A DNA stretch of 64,000 nucleotides from NCBI GenBank assembly GCA_015060015.1, contig SUZG01000007.1, forward strand, positions 1-64,000, read 5' to 3'. The notes under the pieces were generated by a model. The model made no database searches. It was not told where the DNA came from and saw only the letters and a program-made list of their open reading frames with translations. A program made the position numbers and the translations under genes. This DNA is from Rikenellaceae bacterium. GTDB lineage: Bacteria > Bacteroidota > Bacteroidia > Bacteroidales > Rikenellaceae. Positions within the stretch are counted from its first letter, which is position 1; every line of letters begins with the position of its first letter. Shown here in pieces: positions 36,361-45,159 of the stretch.

Positions 36361-37025
36361 TATTGAGGCAGAATATTAAAAAACGTTGATAAAATCGTAT
36401 ATATACCGAGCACGGCGATAATAACACCGGCAACGTGGTTTATCGTAAGCATATGTCGCGGACGGAAGCGGCGACGGAAGATATCGATTGTGAAGGTCAG
36501 CAGTATCCACCACAGCGAAGCTCCCGCAAAGAAGCCCAGAATGGTCATACCGCCACGCATCATCGAGGCGACCGACTCGCCCTCGGAGTGCATACCCACA
36601 TTGAACATAGCGAAGAAGGCCAGCAGATAGGGGATAACTACGACGAAATTTGCCAGCGTGAAGGCGAACATCGACGTATAGTCCTGCCATGGATCACTCT
36701 TTCCTGCACGGTTTTTGCGAATCTGCGGTACAGGGTTCTGAAAGAAGATATATACACCGACAATAACCACGAAGATACCTCCCACAACCTGAAGAATCAT
36801 ACTGTACTCCTCGATTTGAGCCTGTAACATCGAGTAGAAGAAGAAGGCGATGATAGCCATCAGCATATCAGCACACGCCACGCCCAGACCAGAGGCCAGG
36901 CCGGCACGCCTGTCCTTGCTCAATGTGCGTTGAATACAGAGTACAGCCACAGGGCCCACCGTGATTGATGAGGCAAGGCCGACACCCATACCTTTGAGTA
37001 ATATTTCGATTATATCCGTCAGCAT
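36360..37025 (-). CDS. LysE/RhtB-family transporter
   Basis: The 221-residue inner-membrane protein has about six hydrophobic helices. The family N-terminal pattern is GLASSITVGPVAVLCIQRTL near 17-36. LysE/RhtB proteins export amino acids or related small molecules; the substrate here is unknown. A -7 box, TAACTTTG on the minus strand (37052-37059), precedes the gene. This makes it the first gene of the ten-gene run through cmk, ispH and onward to yidD. Its stop overlaps cmk (TAATG). Confidence 0.83.
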   Translation of the reverse strand: MLTDIIEILLKGMGVGLASSITVGPVAVLCIQRTLSKDRRAGLASGLGVACADMLMAIIAFFFYSMLQAQIEEYSMILQVVGGIFVVIVGVYIFFQNPVPQIRKNRAGKSDPWQDYTSMFAFTLANFVVVIPYLLAFFAMFNVGMHSEGESVASMMRGGMTILGFFAGASLWWILLTFTIDIFRRRFRPRHMLTINHVAGVIIAVLGIYTILSTFFNILPQ

Positions 37026-37051
37026 CTTGTGTTAAGTTTCGATTCAAGGTG

Positions 37052-37059
37052 CAAAGTTA
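37052..37059 (-). promoter_or_regulatory. -7 box for the LysE-cmk-ispH run
   Basis: On the minus strand the sequence reads TAACTTTG, a match to TAnnTTTG, placed 27 bp upstream of the LysE-family ATG. No clear -33 element is seen. Confidence 0.5.
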
Positions 37060-37297
37060 GGAATTTAATATGAAATATTAAAAAGTTATGACGTTGTTGT
37101 GTCATCAATCTCGCAATGTTGTACTTTTTGACACATTTTTGACCCTTTTACAACAGAAATTACACACTGCACAACGAGGCTAAAACTCAGCGAGATAAAG
37201 TGTCAAATTGTTAATAAATTATCGAAAACTTTAACTTCCGAACGCCCCAAAAACAACTTTCAACAACTATATTTGCGTGTTCCAAAATTTATTTATT

Positions 37298-37612
37298 ATG
37301 GCAGAATTCAAAAAGCACGGGCTTGATTTAGAACTACCGAGTGATGTCGCACAAGGACACTACTCAAACCTTGCTATCATATCACACTCCACATCGGAGT
37401 TTATCATCGACTTCGCAACGATGCTTCCCGGACTGGATAAGGCAAAGGTTAAGAGCCGCGTCATCCTCACTCCCGAGCATGCAAAGCGTCTGCTGCTCTC
37501 GCTGCAAGAGAATATCACTCGCTATGAGAGCAACATCGGCAAGATTGAGATTCCAAAGGCTCACTCAAACGAGGACCCCATTATCGGTATGGGCCCGATG
37601 GGTAACGCATAG
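37298..37612 (+). CDS. DUF3467 protein
   Basis: The 104-residue soluble protein matches the small family DUF3467, with YSNLAIISHSTSEFIIDFA and SRVILTPEHAKRLLLSLQEN. The family is widespread and unstudied in function. A -7 box TATATTTG lies at 37268-37275. I chose the ATG at 37298 because the in-frame ATG at 37277 lies at the predicted transcription start. It is monocistronic and ends at a bidirectional terminator. Confidence 0.85.
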   Translation: MAEFKKHGLDLELPSDVAQGHYSNLAIISHSTSEFIIDFATMLPGLDKAKVKSRVILTPEHAKRLLLSLQENITRYESNIGKIEIPKAHSNEDPIIGMGPMGNA

Positions 37613-37634
37613 AGATTCACACCCCTATTATAGA

Positions 37635-37668
37635 GAAGAGGCGTAACACCGTTTCAGGTGCTACGCCT
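37635..37668. terminator. Bidirectional terminator between DUF3467 gene and folC
   Basis: An 11-bp stem GAAGAGGCGTA/TACGCCTCTTC has T runs on the plus side and lies between convergent genes. Confidence 0.82.
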
Positions 37669-37756
37669 CTTCATTTTATCTCGTCTGCAAGCCCCTCTGC
37701 CTCGTCTTGGCACTGCGTAAGTGGAAGGCGAAATATCAGCCTCGCAAAAGGGCCTT

Positions 37757-39052
37757 TTACAACGCCTCGGCAACAACAAAATTGCTTCCGCCTACGAAGA
37801 TAGCATCATTCTCGGCAGCCATATCGCGAGCCTGTGCCATAGCCTCGGCAACCGACCCTACGGCTACGCCCATAAGACCCGAAGCGAGAGCCTTCGCCAC
37901 GATATCCACAGCCTTGGCAGCCCTCTCCGACGATGCCTGCGTGAAGATATAATACGCCTCGCGAGGCAGCAGAGCCAGCATCTCGTCGATATCCTTATCG
38001 GCAGAGAAGCCTATCACGCAAATAAGGCGATTTACCCGCTGCGACAGAGCCTTCAAATCCTCACTTACAAGTCTGACGCCGTGAGCATTATGACCCGTAT
38101 CGAGCACCAGAAGCGGGTTATGCTCCACAACCTGCCAACGTCCTGCAAAAGATGTCGCAGTAGCGGCCGAAGCCACACCCTCAACGAAGGCACGGCGGCT
38201 GATTGTAAGCGGCGATGAAGAGTGCAGGAAGCGAATTGCAGCAGCCGCTGTAATAAGGTTTTTGTATTGGTAGCGGCCTCCCAAATCCATATCAAACTTA
38301 TAGATAAAGCCATCTTCCAAGCGACGTAATGTGATGGTCTGACCCTCCTCCTTCGCACTCTGCGACACGCACTCATATATGTTTTGGGCATATATCACCT
38401 GCGAACGCAACTCCTCGGCACGAGCCTCAATAACACCATTGTACGCCGCATCGGCCTCACCGACAACCACCGGCACACTCTTCTTGATGATACCTGCCTT
38501 CTCGCGGGCAATCTGCCCGATTGTATCGCCCAGCAGAGCAGTATGGTCCATACCTACATTTGTGATGACACTCAACAGCGGCACGATGAGATTTGTAGCA
38601 TCGAGTCTGCCACCCAAGCCCGTCTCGATGATAGCCACCTCGACATCGCTGTATGCGAAGTGGTCGAAGGCCATAGCCGTAGTCATCTCAAAGAACGACA
38701 ACCCCAACGCCTCCATCTTCTGCATATTACGGTCCACGAAATTCACCACCTTCTGCTTGGAAATCATCTCGCCATCAACCTTGATGCGTTCACGGAAATC
38801 CTTCAAGTGCGGCGAGGTGTAAAGCCCCACACAGTAACCCGCCTCATGCAGTACAGAGGCCAGGATATGCGACACCGAGCCTTTGCCATTGGTGCCGGCA
38901 ACGTGAATCGTGTAGTAGTTGCGTTGCGGGTTGCCCAGATAGTGGCAAAATTCGGCTATTCGTTCCAGCCCGGGCTTGTAGGCATCAGCACCTACATTCT
39001 GATACGAGGGCAATGAATTAAACAGATAGTCAATGGTTTGAGTGTAGTTCAT
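37757..39052 (-). CDS. folC: Dihydrofolate synthase / folylpolyglutamate synthase
   Basis: The 431-residue Mur-ligase-type enzyme adds glutamate to dihydropteroate and tetrahydrofolates. The ATP-binding loop is VAGTNGKGSVSH near residue 52, followed by TSPHLKDFRERI near 80, ETGLGGRLDATN near 143 and LDTGHNAHG near 318. Length is normal. It lies 12 bp after lnt on the same strand and is probably co-transcribed with it, without an obvious functional link. Confidence 0.95.
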   Translation of the reverse strand: MNYTQTIDYLFNSLPSYQNVGADAYKPGLERIAEFCHYLGNPQRNYYTIHVAGTNGKGSVSHILASVLHEAGYCVGLYTSPHLKDFRERIKVDGEMISKQKVVNFVDRNMQKMEALGLSFFEMTTAMAFDHFAYSDVEVAIIETGLGGRLDATNLIVPLLSVITNVGMDHTALLGDTIGQIAREKAGIIKKSVPVVVGEADAAYNGVIEARAEELRSQVIYAQNIYECVSQSAKEEGQTITLRRLEDGFIYKFDMDLGGRYQYKNLITAAAAIRFLHSSSPLTISRRAFVEGVASAATATSFAGRWQVVEHNPLLVLDTGHNAHGVRLVSEDLKALSQRVNRLICVIGFSADKDIDEMLALLPREAYYIFTQASSERAAKAVDIVAKALASGLMGVAVGSVAEAMAQARDMAAENDAIFVGGSNFVVAEAL

Positions 39053-39064
39053 ATTTTCTTGAGT

Positions 39065-40618
39065 TTAATCTGCTAAATGATTTTTACGGCGTTGGCGATA
39101 GGCCGTATAGTACATCACGCCGAGGAATGTGAGCAGCAGCGACATACGCCCCACCCAATCGCCATAGCGGACATAGAGTGTAACATCGTGGCGAAGCGTA
39201 ACATCCGACACCAGCACTCCTCGCTGCTCCCACTCTAAACGCTTGACGACATCGCCTCGCGAGTTGATAAATCCCGACACGCCGGTATTGGCACTGCGGG
39301 CAATATCTCGGCGGCACTCGATAGCACGCAGACGGCAGAAGTCGAAGAGTCGCTTATGGCCGGGCGTATTACCCCACCAGCCGTCATTCGAGAGAACGGT
39401 CATAAACTCCGCACCCTCACGCACAAAGCGGGCAAAGCAGTCGCCATAAAGGCCCTCATAGCATATCGCAGGGCCTACCGCAGCACCCTTGCGGAAGACA
39501 GTGGCCTTGTCATTACGGCCCAGCTGACCTGTAACGCCGCCCAAATCGACAAACTTATTGAGAAGGTTGGTGAATGGCATAGCCTCAACACCTATGACAA
39601 GACGCATCTTGTGATGCAGGGTGTCTTCATCGTCGGCGTTTATGGCAACGGCCGAGTTATAAATATCGTAGAAATAGCCGCCACGCATAGCTCGTGCCGT
39701 GGATGTATGTGGCTCATCCGGAGCATAGTATCTCACCGTTGTAGCACCCGTAATGAGCATAGCATCCATACCCAGCGAGTCCATCTCTGCCTGCAATGTC
39801 CTGACACTCTGCCCCTCCTCGGGGGCGTCATCCTGCAAGTGTTCGGGCAGAGCCGTCTCGGGCAGGACAACAACCCTTGTCTGCACGGGTACCTGACGCA
39901 ACAACTCTGTCATATTCTCCATCTGCCAGAGGCGATTGTCGGCAAACTTCTCGTTATAGCAATCTACATTGGGCTGAATGACCGCCACCTCGACACTCTC
40001 CTCCGCTGGCTTATGTCCAAAGTAGAGGCACAACGACACCGCCACAGGCAGCACAACAACCGCCACCGAAGCCACCCACTTAACCCGACGGGGCTCACGC
40101 AACGCCTCAAAAATCAGGATATTAGCAATAACAGCCCACACCGAGCCTCCAAAGACGCCCGTCCACTCATACCACTGTACAGCCCACACATCGCCCGAAA
40201 AGCCGTTGCCCAGAGTCAGCCACGGGAACGACAACACCTCGGCACTTGTGTAGAGGTACTCCGTAGCCACCCACGCAGCCACGAGCAGGGTATATGACAA
40301 GGCCTTTGATGCTCGTTTTGAGATGTAGTGATAGAGCATAAAGGCCACAAGATTCCAGAATGTAGAGAATATTGTTGCGGTGATAGGGCCCGCAGGAGTA
40401 GCTATCCACACCCACCATATAGTGGCGGCATTCCACAGCACGAAGGTAAGCGTTGCCCACATAGCCATACGCCAGAAATCGCGTGCCGAAGAGGAATAAC
40501 CGGCACTCAAAAAGAGCAGGGGAACGAGTGCCACCAGAAGTGTCAGGCCGCTGATACCAAGCCATCCCGCAGAGAGCAGAACAACCGACAGAAGGATATA
40601 TAAAATCTTTCTCGACAT
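39065..40618 (-). CDS. lnt: Apolipoprotein N-acyltransferase
   Basis: The 517-residue inner-membrane enzyme adds the third acyl chain to lipoproteins. About six N-terminal transmembrane helices (1-200) precede a nitrilase-like domain. This has the catalytic Glu in VLPETALPEH near 249, a Lys in DTLHHKMRLVIGVEAMPF near 336, and the Cys in GPAICYEGLY near 387. A final helix returns at about 485-503. It is the maturation enzyme for the many lipoproteins in this window. A -7 box, TATCTTTG on the minus strand (40639-40646), lies 21 bp upstream. Confidence 0.94.
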   Translation of the reverse strand: MSRKILYILLSVVLLSAGWLGISGLTLLVALVPLLFLSAGYSSSARDFWRMAMWATLTFVLWNAATIWWVWIATPAGPITATIFSTFWNLVAFMLYHYISKRASKALSYTLLVAAWVATEYLYTSAEVLSFPWLTLGNGFSGDVWAVQWYEWTGVFGGSVWAVIANILIFEALREPRRVKWVASVAVVVLPVAVSLCLYFGHKPAEESVEVAVIQPNVDCYNEKFADNRLWQMENMTELLRQVPVQTRVVVLPETALPEHLQDDAPEEGQSVRTLQAEMDSLGMDAMLITGATTVRYYAPDEPHTSTARAMRGGYFYDIYNSAVAINADDEDTLHHKMRLVIGVEAMPFTNLLNKFVDLGGVTGQLGRNDKATVFRKGAAVGPAICYEGLYGDCFARFVREGAEFMTVLSNDGWWGNTPGHKRLFDFCRLRAIECRRDIARSANTGVSGFINSRGDVVKRLEWEQRGVLVSDVTLRHDVTLYVRYGDWVGRMSLLLTFLGVMYYTAYRQRRKNHLAD

Positions 40619-40638
40619 AACCAGCGATTATACTTATG

Positions 40639-40646
40639 CAAAGATA
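40639..40646 (-). promoter_or_regulatory. -7 box of lnt-folC
   Basis: The minus strand reads TATCTTTG, with a TTG 19 bp upstream (40666-40668). The predicted leader is about 15 nt. Confidence 0.55.
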
Positions 40647-40710
40647 ATAATTGCCGACAAATAAACAATGTTTATTCGCAACAAACACAAAATAAAAACG
40701 GATTTATCCA

Positions 40711-40828
40711 TTTTAGGCTTGTTGCTAAAAAAAGATTCTCACGCATTTGTTTTTCGTCACTCTGAGGGAGGCTGGCCGACCGTGAGAGTCTAAAAACAAA
40801 TGCTCAGAATGACGTTACAAGCCTAAAA
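40711..40828. repeat. 118-bp element with perfect 12-bp terminal inverted repeats
   Basis: TTTTAGGCTTGT (40711-40722) and ACAAGCCTAAAA (40817-40828) are exact inverted repeats. Three internal pairs also match: GATTCTCACG/CGTGAGAGTC, GCATTTGTTTTT/AAAAACAAATGC (perfect) and CGTCACTCTGAG/CTCAGAATGACG. The internal pairs are in the same, not mirrored, order on the two sides. There is no coding capacity. It resembles a miniature inverted-repeat element or a fossil of one, lying between a FKBP gene terminator and the lnt promoter. Confidence 0.75.
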
Positions 40829-40841
40829 GATATAATTCCGA

Positions 40842-40876
40842 ATAAAAATGTCCGACACCTGACGGCATCGGACACT
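40842..40876 (-). terminator. Terminator of the 341-residue FKBP gene
   Basis: On the minus strand, TGTCCGA and TCGGACA arms are followed by TTTTTAT. The structure begins about 25 bp after the stop codon. Confidence 0.75.
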
Positions 40877-40898
40877 TCTATAAATCATTTTGCGAGAA

Positions 40899-41924
40899 TT
40901 ACTCCTCAACGATCTCAACAACCTGCTCGGCCTGCTCCTCAACAGCGGGCTCCTCAACAGGCTCCTCAACAACGATGTCGTGCAACTCAACCTTGAACTC
41001 CAAAGCCTCGTTAGGACCAATGCTGCCACCGCCACGAGGGCCATAAGCCAACTCCGCGGGAATCCACAAGGTGATCTGGCCACCCTTGCCTACCAGCTGC
41101 ATACCCTCGGTCCAACCCTTGATAACACGGTTCAAGGGGAACTCGATAGGCTCGCCACGCTTGTATGAAGAGTCAAACACGAAGCCATCCCAGAGCTTAC
41201 CCTCGTAATCAACCTTAACTACATCCTCTGCCTTGGGCTTTGCATTCTCGTCACCGGCACGGTCGATGCGGTACAAAAGGCCACTCTCGGTCTTCTGGAC
41301 ACCACTCTTCTTCTCTACCTCTGCCAACCACTCGGCTGCCTTCTCGGCATTCTTTGCGGGCAGGATATCCATATAGTAGTGACGCATATACTGCTGTGTC
41401 TCCTGGAAACCCTCCTCGGCGTTCTCACCAATACCGGCATTGATACCCTCTGAAATCCAGTAGGTCTGCAAAGGCATACGAGATGTACGGACATTGTAAC
41501 CGAAGTCATAACCATAAGCATAAGAGATTGACTTACGCTCTTCATCGTTCTCGAATACATCTACATCAGCAGGATTGAATACTGCGGTAGAGTCCTCGGC
41601 CTGTGCCAAAACCTGCAACTCGCGAAGACGATCCTGACGGTCGTGAACGAAGAACTGCGACAGCTGCTCATATACCTCCTTATAAGTCTCATCCTCCTCA
41701 ACATCCATAGGAACTACAAGACCTTTGAGGGCACCCTTCATAACCTCTGCCCAATCCAAACGTACGTCAGGCATATTCGATACAGTACCATAACCTACCG
41801 AATAACCCAAAGCGTAAGAGAGTGAGTCCATCTGTGACTTATCACCCTTTGTGATGTACTGTGAGCCCTGGCCACAGCACGAAGCCATCATCAAAACGAC
41901 AGCAACATAGATTAACTTTTTCAT
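40899..41924 (-). CDS. FKBP-type peptidyl-prolyl isomerase lipoprotein
   Basis: The 341-residue lipoprotein has lipobox MASC near residue 16. A helical FKBP N-terminal dimerisation domain (about 30-205, with the DSLSYALGYSVGY motif and a repeat of it, ISYAYGYDFGYNV) precedes a C-terminal FKBP domain. The FKBP domain (about 225-320) has VKVDYEGKLWDGFVFDSS and GKGGQITLWIPAELAYG. An acidic tail of EEP/VEE repeats ends the protein. It probably folds envelope proteins. A second, shorter FKBP lipoprotein lies directly upstream on the same strand. Confidence 0.9.
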   Translation of the reverse strand: MKKLIYVAVVLMMASCCGQGSQYITKGDKSQMDSLSYALGYSVGYGTVSNMPDVRLDWAEVMKGALKGLVVPMDVEEDETYKEVYEQLSQFFVHDRQDRLRELQVLAQAEDSTAVFNPADVDVFENDEERKSISYAYGYDFGYNVRTSRMPLQTYWISEGINAGIGENAEEGFQETQQYMRHYYMDILPAKNAEKAAEWLAEVEKKSGVQKTESGLLYRIDRAGDENAKPKAEDVVKVDYEGKLWDGFVFDSSYKRGEPIEFPLNRVIKGWTEGMQLVGKGGQITLWIPAELAYGPRGGGSIGPNEALEFKVELHDIVVEEPVEEPAVEEQAEQVVEIVEE

Positions 41925-42074
41925 CTTTTTTTATTTGTTTGTTAAACTTTAAGTTTTTCTTTTTCTCAACAGGTACCCCAAAACGGGTTTTCTTCTCCCC
42001 CAACAGGCTTTCCTCTTCTCCAAACAGCCCCTCAACAGGCTTTCCTCTTCTCAAACCACGCCAAAGGCTCCGAC
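41925..42074. repeat. Spacer with tandem 32-nt-period repeat between FKBP genes
   Basis: CAACAGGCTTTCCTCTTCTC occurs exactly at 42001-42020 and 42033-42052 (period 32). A degenerate third copy, CAACAGGTACCCC and onward to TTCTTCTCCCC, lies near 41968. On the minus strand the purine-rich GAGAAGAGGAAAGCCTGTTG follows the stop of the upstream FKBP gene and precedes the downstream one. No terminator is obvious, so the two FKBP genes may be co-transcribed through it. Confidence 0.7.
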
Positions 42075-42779
42075 CTATCGTCTGCGGCGGCTCTTTACCT
42101 CCAAGAGATTTACGTCGTAGTGCAACATTTCGTTGGGTTTGATGCCTTTCTCCTTGTCGCCCTCCGAGCCGTAAGCCAACTCCGAAGGTATCCACAGCAG
42201 AACGTGACCTCCCTGACCGATAAGTTTGATACCCTCCTTCACGCCGGGCATAAAGTCACGCAATACGGTCCTTACGGTATCCTCGCGGTTGGCCACCACA
42301 TCGACCTCCTCACCAGAGAGGCGTGTCACTCGGTAGGTGATAGCCACCGTATCGCGGTCAACCGTAGCAGCTTTATTCATATCGCCAAGTTCCAACACCT
42401 TGTATGTCAGACCACTCTTTGTGCGTTGCACCTTCTTGTCCGAAGCCTCCAAGTCGGCCAGAAACTGCTCCTCGTAGCCTCGCACGCGATCGTAAACATC
42501 GTAGGTTATATAGGCGAGGAAGTAGTTGCGGGCATCCTCAACCGACATAAGCTCCTTGCCGGAGAGAACATCGTTTATGCCCTTGACAACAGCATCCGAA
42601 CGCAGCGTGCTATCCATTTTCAGGATATTGTAACCGACATTCATTCCCACGATATATGACACCGAGTCAATCGCATCTTCAAGGTGCGACTTATTGGGGT
42701 TCTTGCTACCTCCGCCACAAGCCATCAGCATCGCAGCAAAGACCACACATAACGCAGAAAAAATATATCTCAACTTCAT
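42075..42779 (-). CDS. FKBP-type peptidyl-prolyl isomerase lipoprotein, short form
   Basis: The 234-residue lipoprotein has lipobox LMAC near residue 21, an FKBP N-terminal domain (about 35-125, with AIDSVSYIVGMNVGYN) and a FKBP catalytic domain (about 130-230). It ends in a basic SRRRR tail. I chose the ATG at 42779 because the in-frame ATG at 42869 overlaps the -7 box and encodes no signal peptide. Its divergent neighbour is pdxB; -7 boxes for both directions are present at 42867-42902. It is clearly paralogous to the next FKBP gene. Confidence 0.88.
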   Translation of the reverse strand: MKLRYIFSALCVVFAAMLMACGGGSKNPNKSHLEDAIDSVSYIVGMNVGYNILKMDSTLRSDAVVKGINDVLSGKELMSVEDARNYFLAYITYDVYDRVRGYEEQFLADLEASDKKVQRTKSGLTYKVLELGDMNKAATVDRDTVAITYRVTRLSGEEVDVVANREDTVRTVLRDFMPGVKEGIKLIGQGGHVLLWIPSELAYGSEGDKEKGIKPNEMLHYDVNLLEVKSRRRR

Positions 42780-42866
42780 ATTTTGACTAAAAAATAACTT
42801 CGTTATACAACCTTTTTGCCTCCCGACAAGGTATCGAAAACAAGCAATAGGCTCTAAACTAATGTG

Positions 42867-42902
42867 CAAAGATACAAAAAAATCATTTTTTCACTATATT
42901 TG
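42867..42902. promoter_or_regulatory. Divergent -7 boxes between FKBP gene and pdxB
   Basis: CAAAGATA at 42867-42874 is TATCTTTG for the minus-strand FKBP gene. TATATTTG at 42895-42902 serves pdxB, starting about 27 nt before its ATG. Confidence 0.6.
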
Positions 42903-42928
42903 ATGCGGAAAATAGAGATAAAAAGATA

Positions 42929-43924
42929 ATGAAAGTCGTAATTGACAACGCAATACCCTATATTGCCGACCTTTTAGAGCCTTTTGCCGAAGTGGTTTAC
43001 CGCACAGGGCAGGAATTTTCACGCGAGGATGTCGCCGATGCCGATGCACTCATAATTCGCACTCGCACACGCTGCGACGAGGCTCTGCTCGATGGCTCAA
43101 AGGTGAGGATGATTGCCACAGCCACCATAGGTTTCGACCATATCGACCTCGACTACTGCCGCCGGCACGACATCAAGGTCGTAACGGCCGCAGGGTGCAA
43201 TGCCGCAGGCGTGCTGCAATGGGTGGCGGCAGCACTGGCTATGCTCTCGGCCGACGAGGGCTGGCAACCGAGGGATAAGACATTAGGCATTGTGGGCGTG
43301 GGAAATGTCGGCTCACTTGTCGAGGAGTATGCCCGCAGGTGGGGCTTTCGTGTTCTGCGTTGCGACCCGCCACGCCAGCAGCGTGAGGGCGGCGATTTTC
43401 TATCGTTGGAGGAGGTTGCCGAGCAGTCGGATATCATCACTTTCCACACGCCCCTCGACCCGACGACTTTTCATCTGATTGATGAGCATTTAATCTCGCT
43501 TATGCGACCCGATGCGACCATCATAAACGCCTCACGCGGCGAGGTGGCCTCGACCGAGGCACTGCTCCACGCTCCGCAGCGACTCTGCATAGATGTCTGG
43601 GAGAGAGAGCCTGCAATCAGTCGCGAATTGCTCGCCAAAGCATTCGTTGCCACACCACACATAGCCGGCTACTCGGCACAGGGCAAGGCAAACGCTACGG
43701 CGATGGTTGTGGAGGCTCTGGCCAAGCACTTCGGCCTGCCATTGGAGGGTTGGTATCCTGCGGAGGTTACACCCGCCCGCCGCCAAGCAATAGGTTGGGA
43801 CGAGATGTGCCAAACAATCGCCGACTACTGCGATTTAAGTGCCGAGAGTGCCTCGCTCCGCCTCTCACCCGAAGCATTTGAATCCCTTCGCAACAGCTAC
43901 CTCTTCCGCGAGGAGTATTTTTAG
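42929..43924 (+). CDS. pdxB: Erythronate-4-phosphate dehydrogenase
   Basis: The 331-residue NAD-dependent 2-hydroxyacid dehydrogenase acts in the DXP-dependent vitamin B6 pathway, oxidising 4-phosphoerythronate. The nucleotide-binding motif GIVGVGNVGSLVEEYARR is near residue 112, followed by RGEVASTEAL near 203 (catalytic Arg), DVWEREP near 227 (Glu) and ATPHIAGYSAQGK near 247 (His). It is shorter than the E. coli enzyme (378) at the C-terminal dimerisation domain. Its pathway partner DXP comes from dxs in this window. A strong terminator follows. Confidence 0.93.
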   Translation: MKVVIDNAIPYIADLLEPFAEVVYRTGQEFSREDVADADALIIRTRTRCDEALLDGSKVRMIATATIGFDHIDLDYCRRHDIKVVTAAGCNAAGVLQWVAAALAMLSADEGWQPRDKTLGIVGVGNVGSLVEEYARRWGFRVLRCDPPRQQREGGDFLSLEEVAEQSDIITFHTPLDPTTFHLIDEHLISLMRPDATIINASRGEVASTEALLHAPQRLCIDVWEREPAISRELLAKAFVATPHIAGYSAQGKANATAMVVEALAKHFGLPLEGWYPAEVTPARRQAIGWDEMCQTIADYCDLSAESASLRLSPEAFESLRNSYLFREEYF

Positions 43925-43943
43925 TGTATTGTCGCTACATAAA

Positions 43944-43984
43944 AGAATGGGCTGCTATCGTTTTTCGATGCAGCCCATTTCTAT
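43944..43984. terminator. Bidirectional terminator after pdxB
   Basis: AATGGGCTGC plus ATCG pairs with CGAT plus GCAGCCCATT around loop TTTTT, a nearly perfect 14-bp stem followed by T-rich sequence. It lies between convergent genes. Confidence 0.88.
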
Positions 43985-44007
43985 TCAATCTCCTTACCCA
44001 GCAAATA

Positions 44008-44454
44008 TTACTCCGGCTCGGCAGGGGTTGTAAATTGTAGTGACAAGCGTGATGACTTGTCTTCATTAACCGACAAAAATTCGATACAATAGTAGGTCGC
44101 AGGAGTGAGATTCTCCACAGTATAAGTGCCTTCACAATTTACCTCAACACTCTCGCCTCGTTCTATTATCGCCTGCTCATCAACCGACTCATTAGCCTCT
44201 ACTACAAGCAGATAGCACGCAGTTGCGTTGGAAGATCCATACGAAATACTCAACGAATTATGAGTCAGCGTCGTAAGGGTAAATGAGTTTGTAGGCACAA
44301 CAGCATCCGACTCATTGTCGGGGTCTTGCCCACCTTCGGGTTCTTCCGTCTGCCCGGGTTCTGAATTATCGTCGGAACACGCCGAAAAACACAACGACAA
44401 AGCCGCAAGCAACGAAAACAGTATCGCGATTTTTATAAAAACTCTCTTCATCAC
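44008..44454 (-). CDS. Lipoprotein with fibronectin type III-like domain
   Basis: The 148-residue lipoprotein has lipobox FSAC near residue 26. A short acidic, Glu/Pro/Asp-rich linker (about 27-50) is followed by one beta-sandwich resembling an FN3 domain (about 52-145, with LTTLTHNSLSISY and ENLTPATYYCIEFLSV). There is no enzymatic motif. The stretch is small for a surface lipoprotein and may be an accessory binding module. It lies 20 bp after the lyxose isomerase gene on the same strand, so it may be the last gene of the sugar cassette. Confidence 0.7.
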   Translation of the reverse strand: MMKRVFIKIAILFSLLAALSLCFSACSDDNSEPGQTEEPEGGQDPDNESDAVVPTNSFTLTTLTHNSLSISYGSSNATACYLLVVEANESVDEQAIIERGESVEVNCEGTYTVENLTPATYYCIEFLSVNEDKSSRLSLQFTTPAEPE

Positions 44455-44474
44455 ACTATTGCTACTTCGTCATT

Positions 44475-45131
44475 CTAATACTCGTTGCAGAGCAGATACT
44501 GTGCAGGCTCGTCCTCGTCGATGCTCGGGTAGCGACCCTGCTCCTCCAAGAAACGATTATCGTTGGCATCGTCATTCACGGTCGATACCTCGCCAATCAT
44601 ACTCGGGCCATTCTCCGACCAGAACTGGTGGTACATATAAGGCTCGAAGCTGATGCTCTGACCCGGATACAGACGCAACACCTCACCCGCAGGAACGACA
44701 GTTGTAACGCCATCGACCTGCACGCTGCAAGGCTCATCGGTAGGTTGCTCGTTTGCGTCAGCCTTCCACAACTTCACGCAGAAGACACCACCGCCACGAT
44801 GGATAATATCCTCCATCTTACGCCAATGGAAGTGTGTCGGGGTAATCTGATTCTCGCGAACAAACATAATCTTCTCGCAATAGGTCTTCTTGTCGTATTT
44901 CACATTGCCGTTGCGGATAGTCACAAGCGTAAGGCCCACCTTATCGAACTCGCCACTTGCAAAATCCGTCACGTCCCAGCCAAGACCGTTGCGGCGAATC
45001 TCGTCGCACTCCGCACCCTTTGTAGCCCACTCGGCAGGCGACCAATCAACCCATACGGGCAAATGAAACTGATGCTCGGCAAAAAACTTTTTCGCATCGT
45101 TTATGTAACGATTAATCTCACTTCTTTTCAT
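44475..45131 (-). CDS. D-lyxose ketol-isomerase family protein
   Basis: The 218-residue cupin-fold enzyme is of the D-lyxose/D-mannose isomerase family, which converts D-lyxose to D-xylulose and D-mannose to D-fructose. The metal site is visible in PTHFHWRKMEDIIHR (His, His and Glu, near residues 98-105) and a later His in MYHQFW near 170. Length is typical. It lies 28 bp after the PfkB kinase gene, with the aldolase gene further upstream. This gives an isomerase, kinase and aldolase in one transcript. No transporter is adjacent. Confidence 0.85.
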   Translation of the reverse strand: MKRSEINRYINDAKKFFAEHQFHLPVWVDWSPAEWATKGAECDEIRRNGLGWDVTDFASGEFDKVGLTLVTIRNGNVKYDKKTYCEKIMFVRENQITPTHFHWRKMEDIIHRGGGVFCVKLWKADANEQPTDEPCSVQVDGVTTVVPAGEVLRLYPGQSISFEPYMYHQFWSENGPSMIGEVSTVNDDANDNRFLEEQGRYPSIDEDEPAQYLLCNEY

Positions 45132-45159
45132 AATATCGTAGTTTTAGTGTTTTCTAATA

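Noticed and set aside
41842..42195. 117-codon minus-strand frame over the FKBP spacer
   Set aside because: It overlaps the conserved C-terminus of the upstream FKBP gene in another frame, and its basic repeats come from the tandem 32-nt repeat.
42869..42871. Upstream ATG extending the short FKBP protein by 30 residues
   Set aside because: It lies within the predicted -7 box and the extension destroys the lipoprotein signal at the N-terminus.
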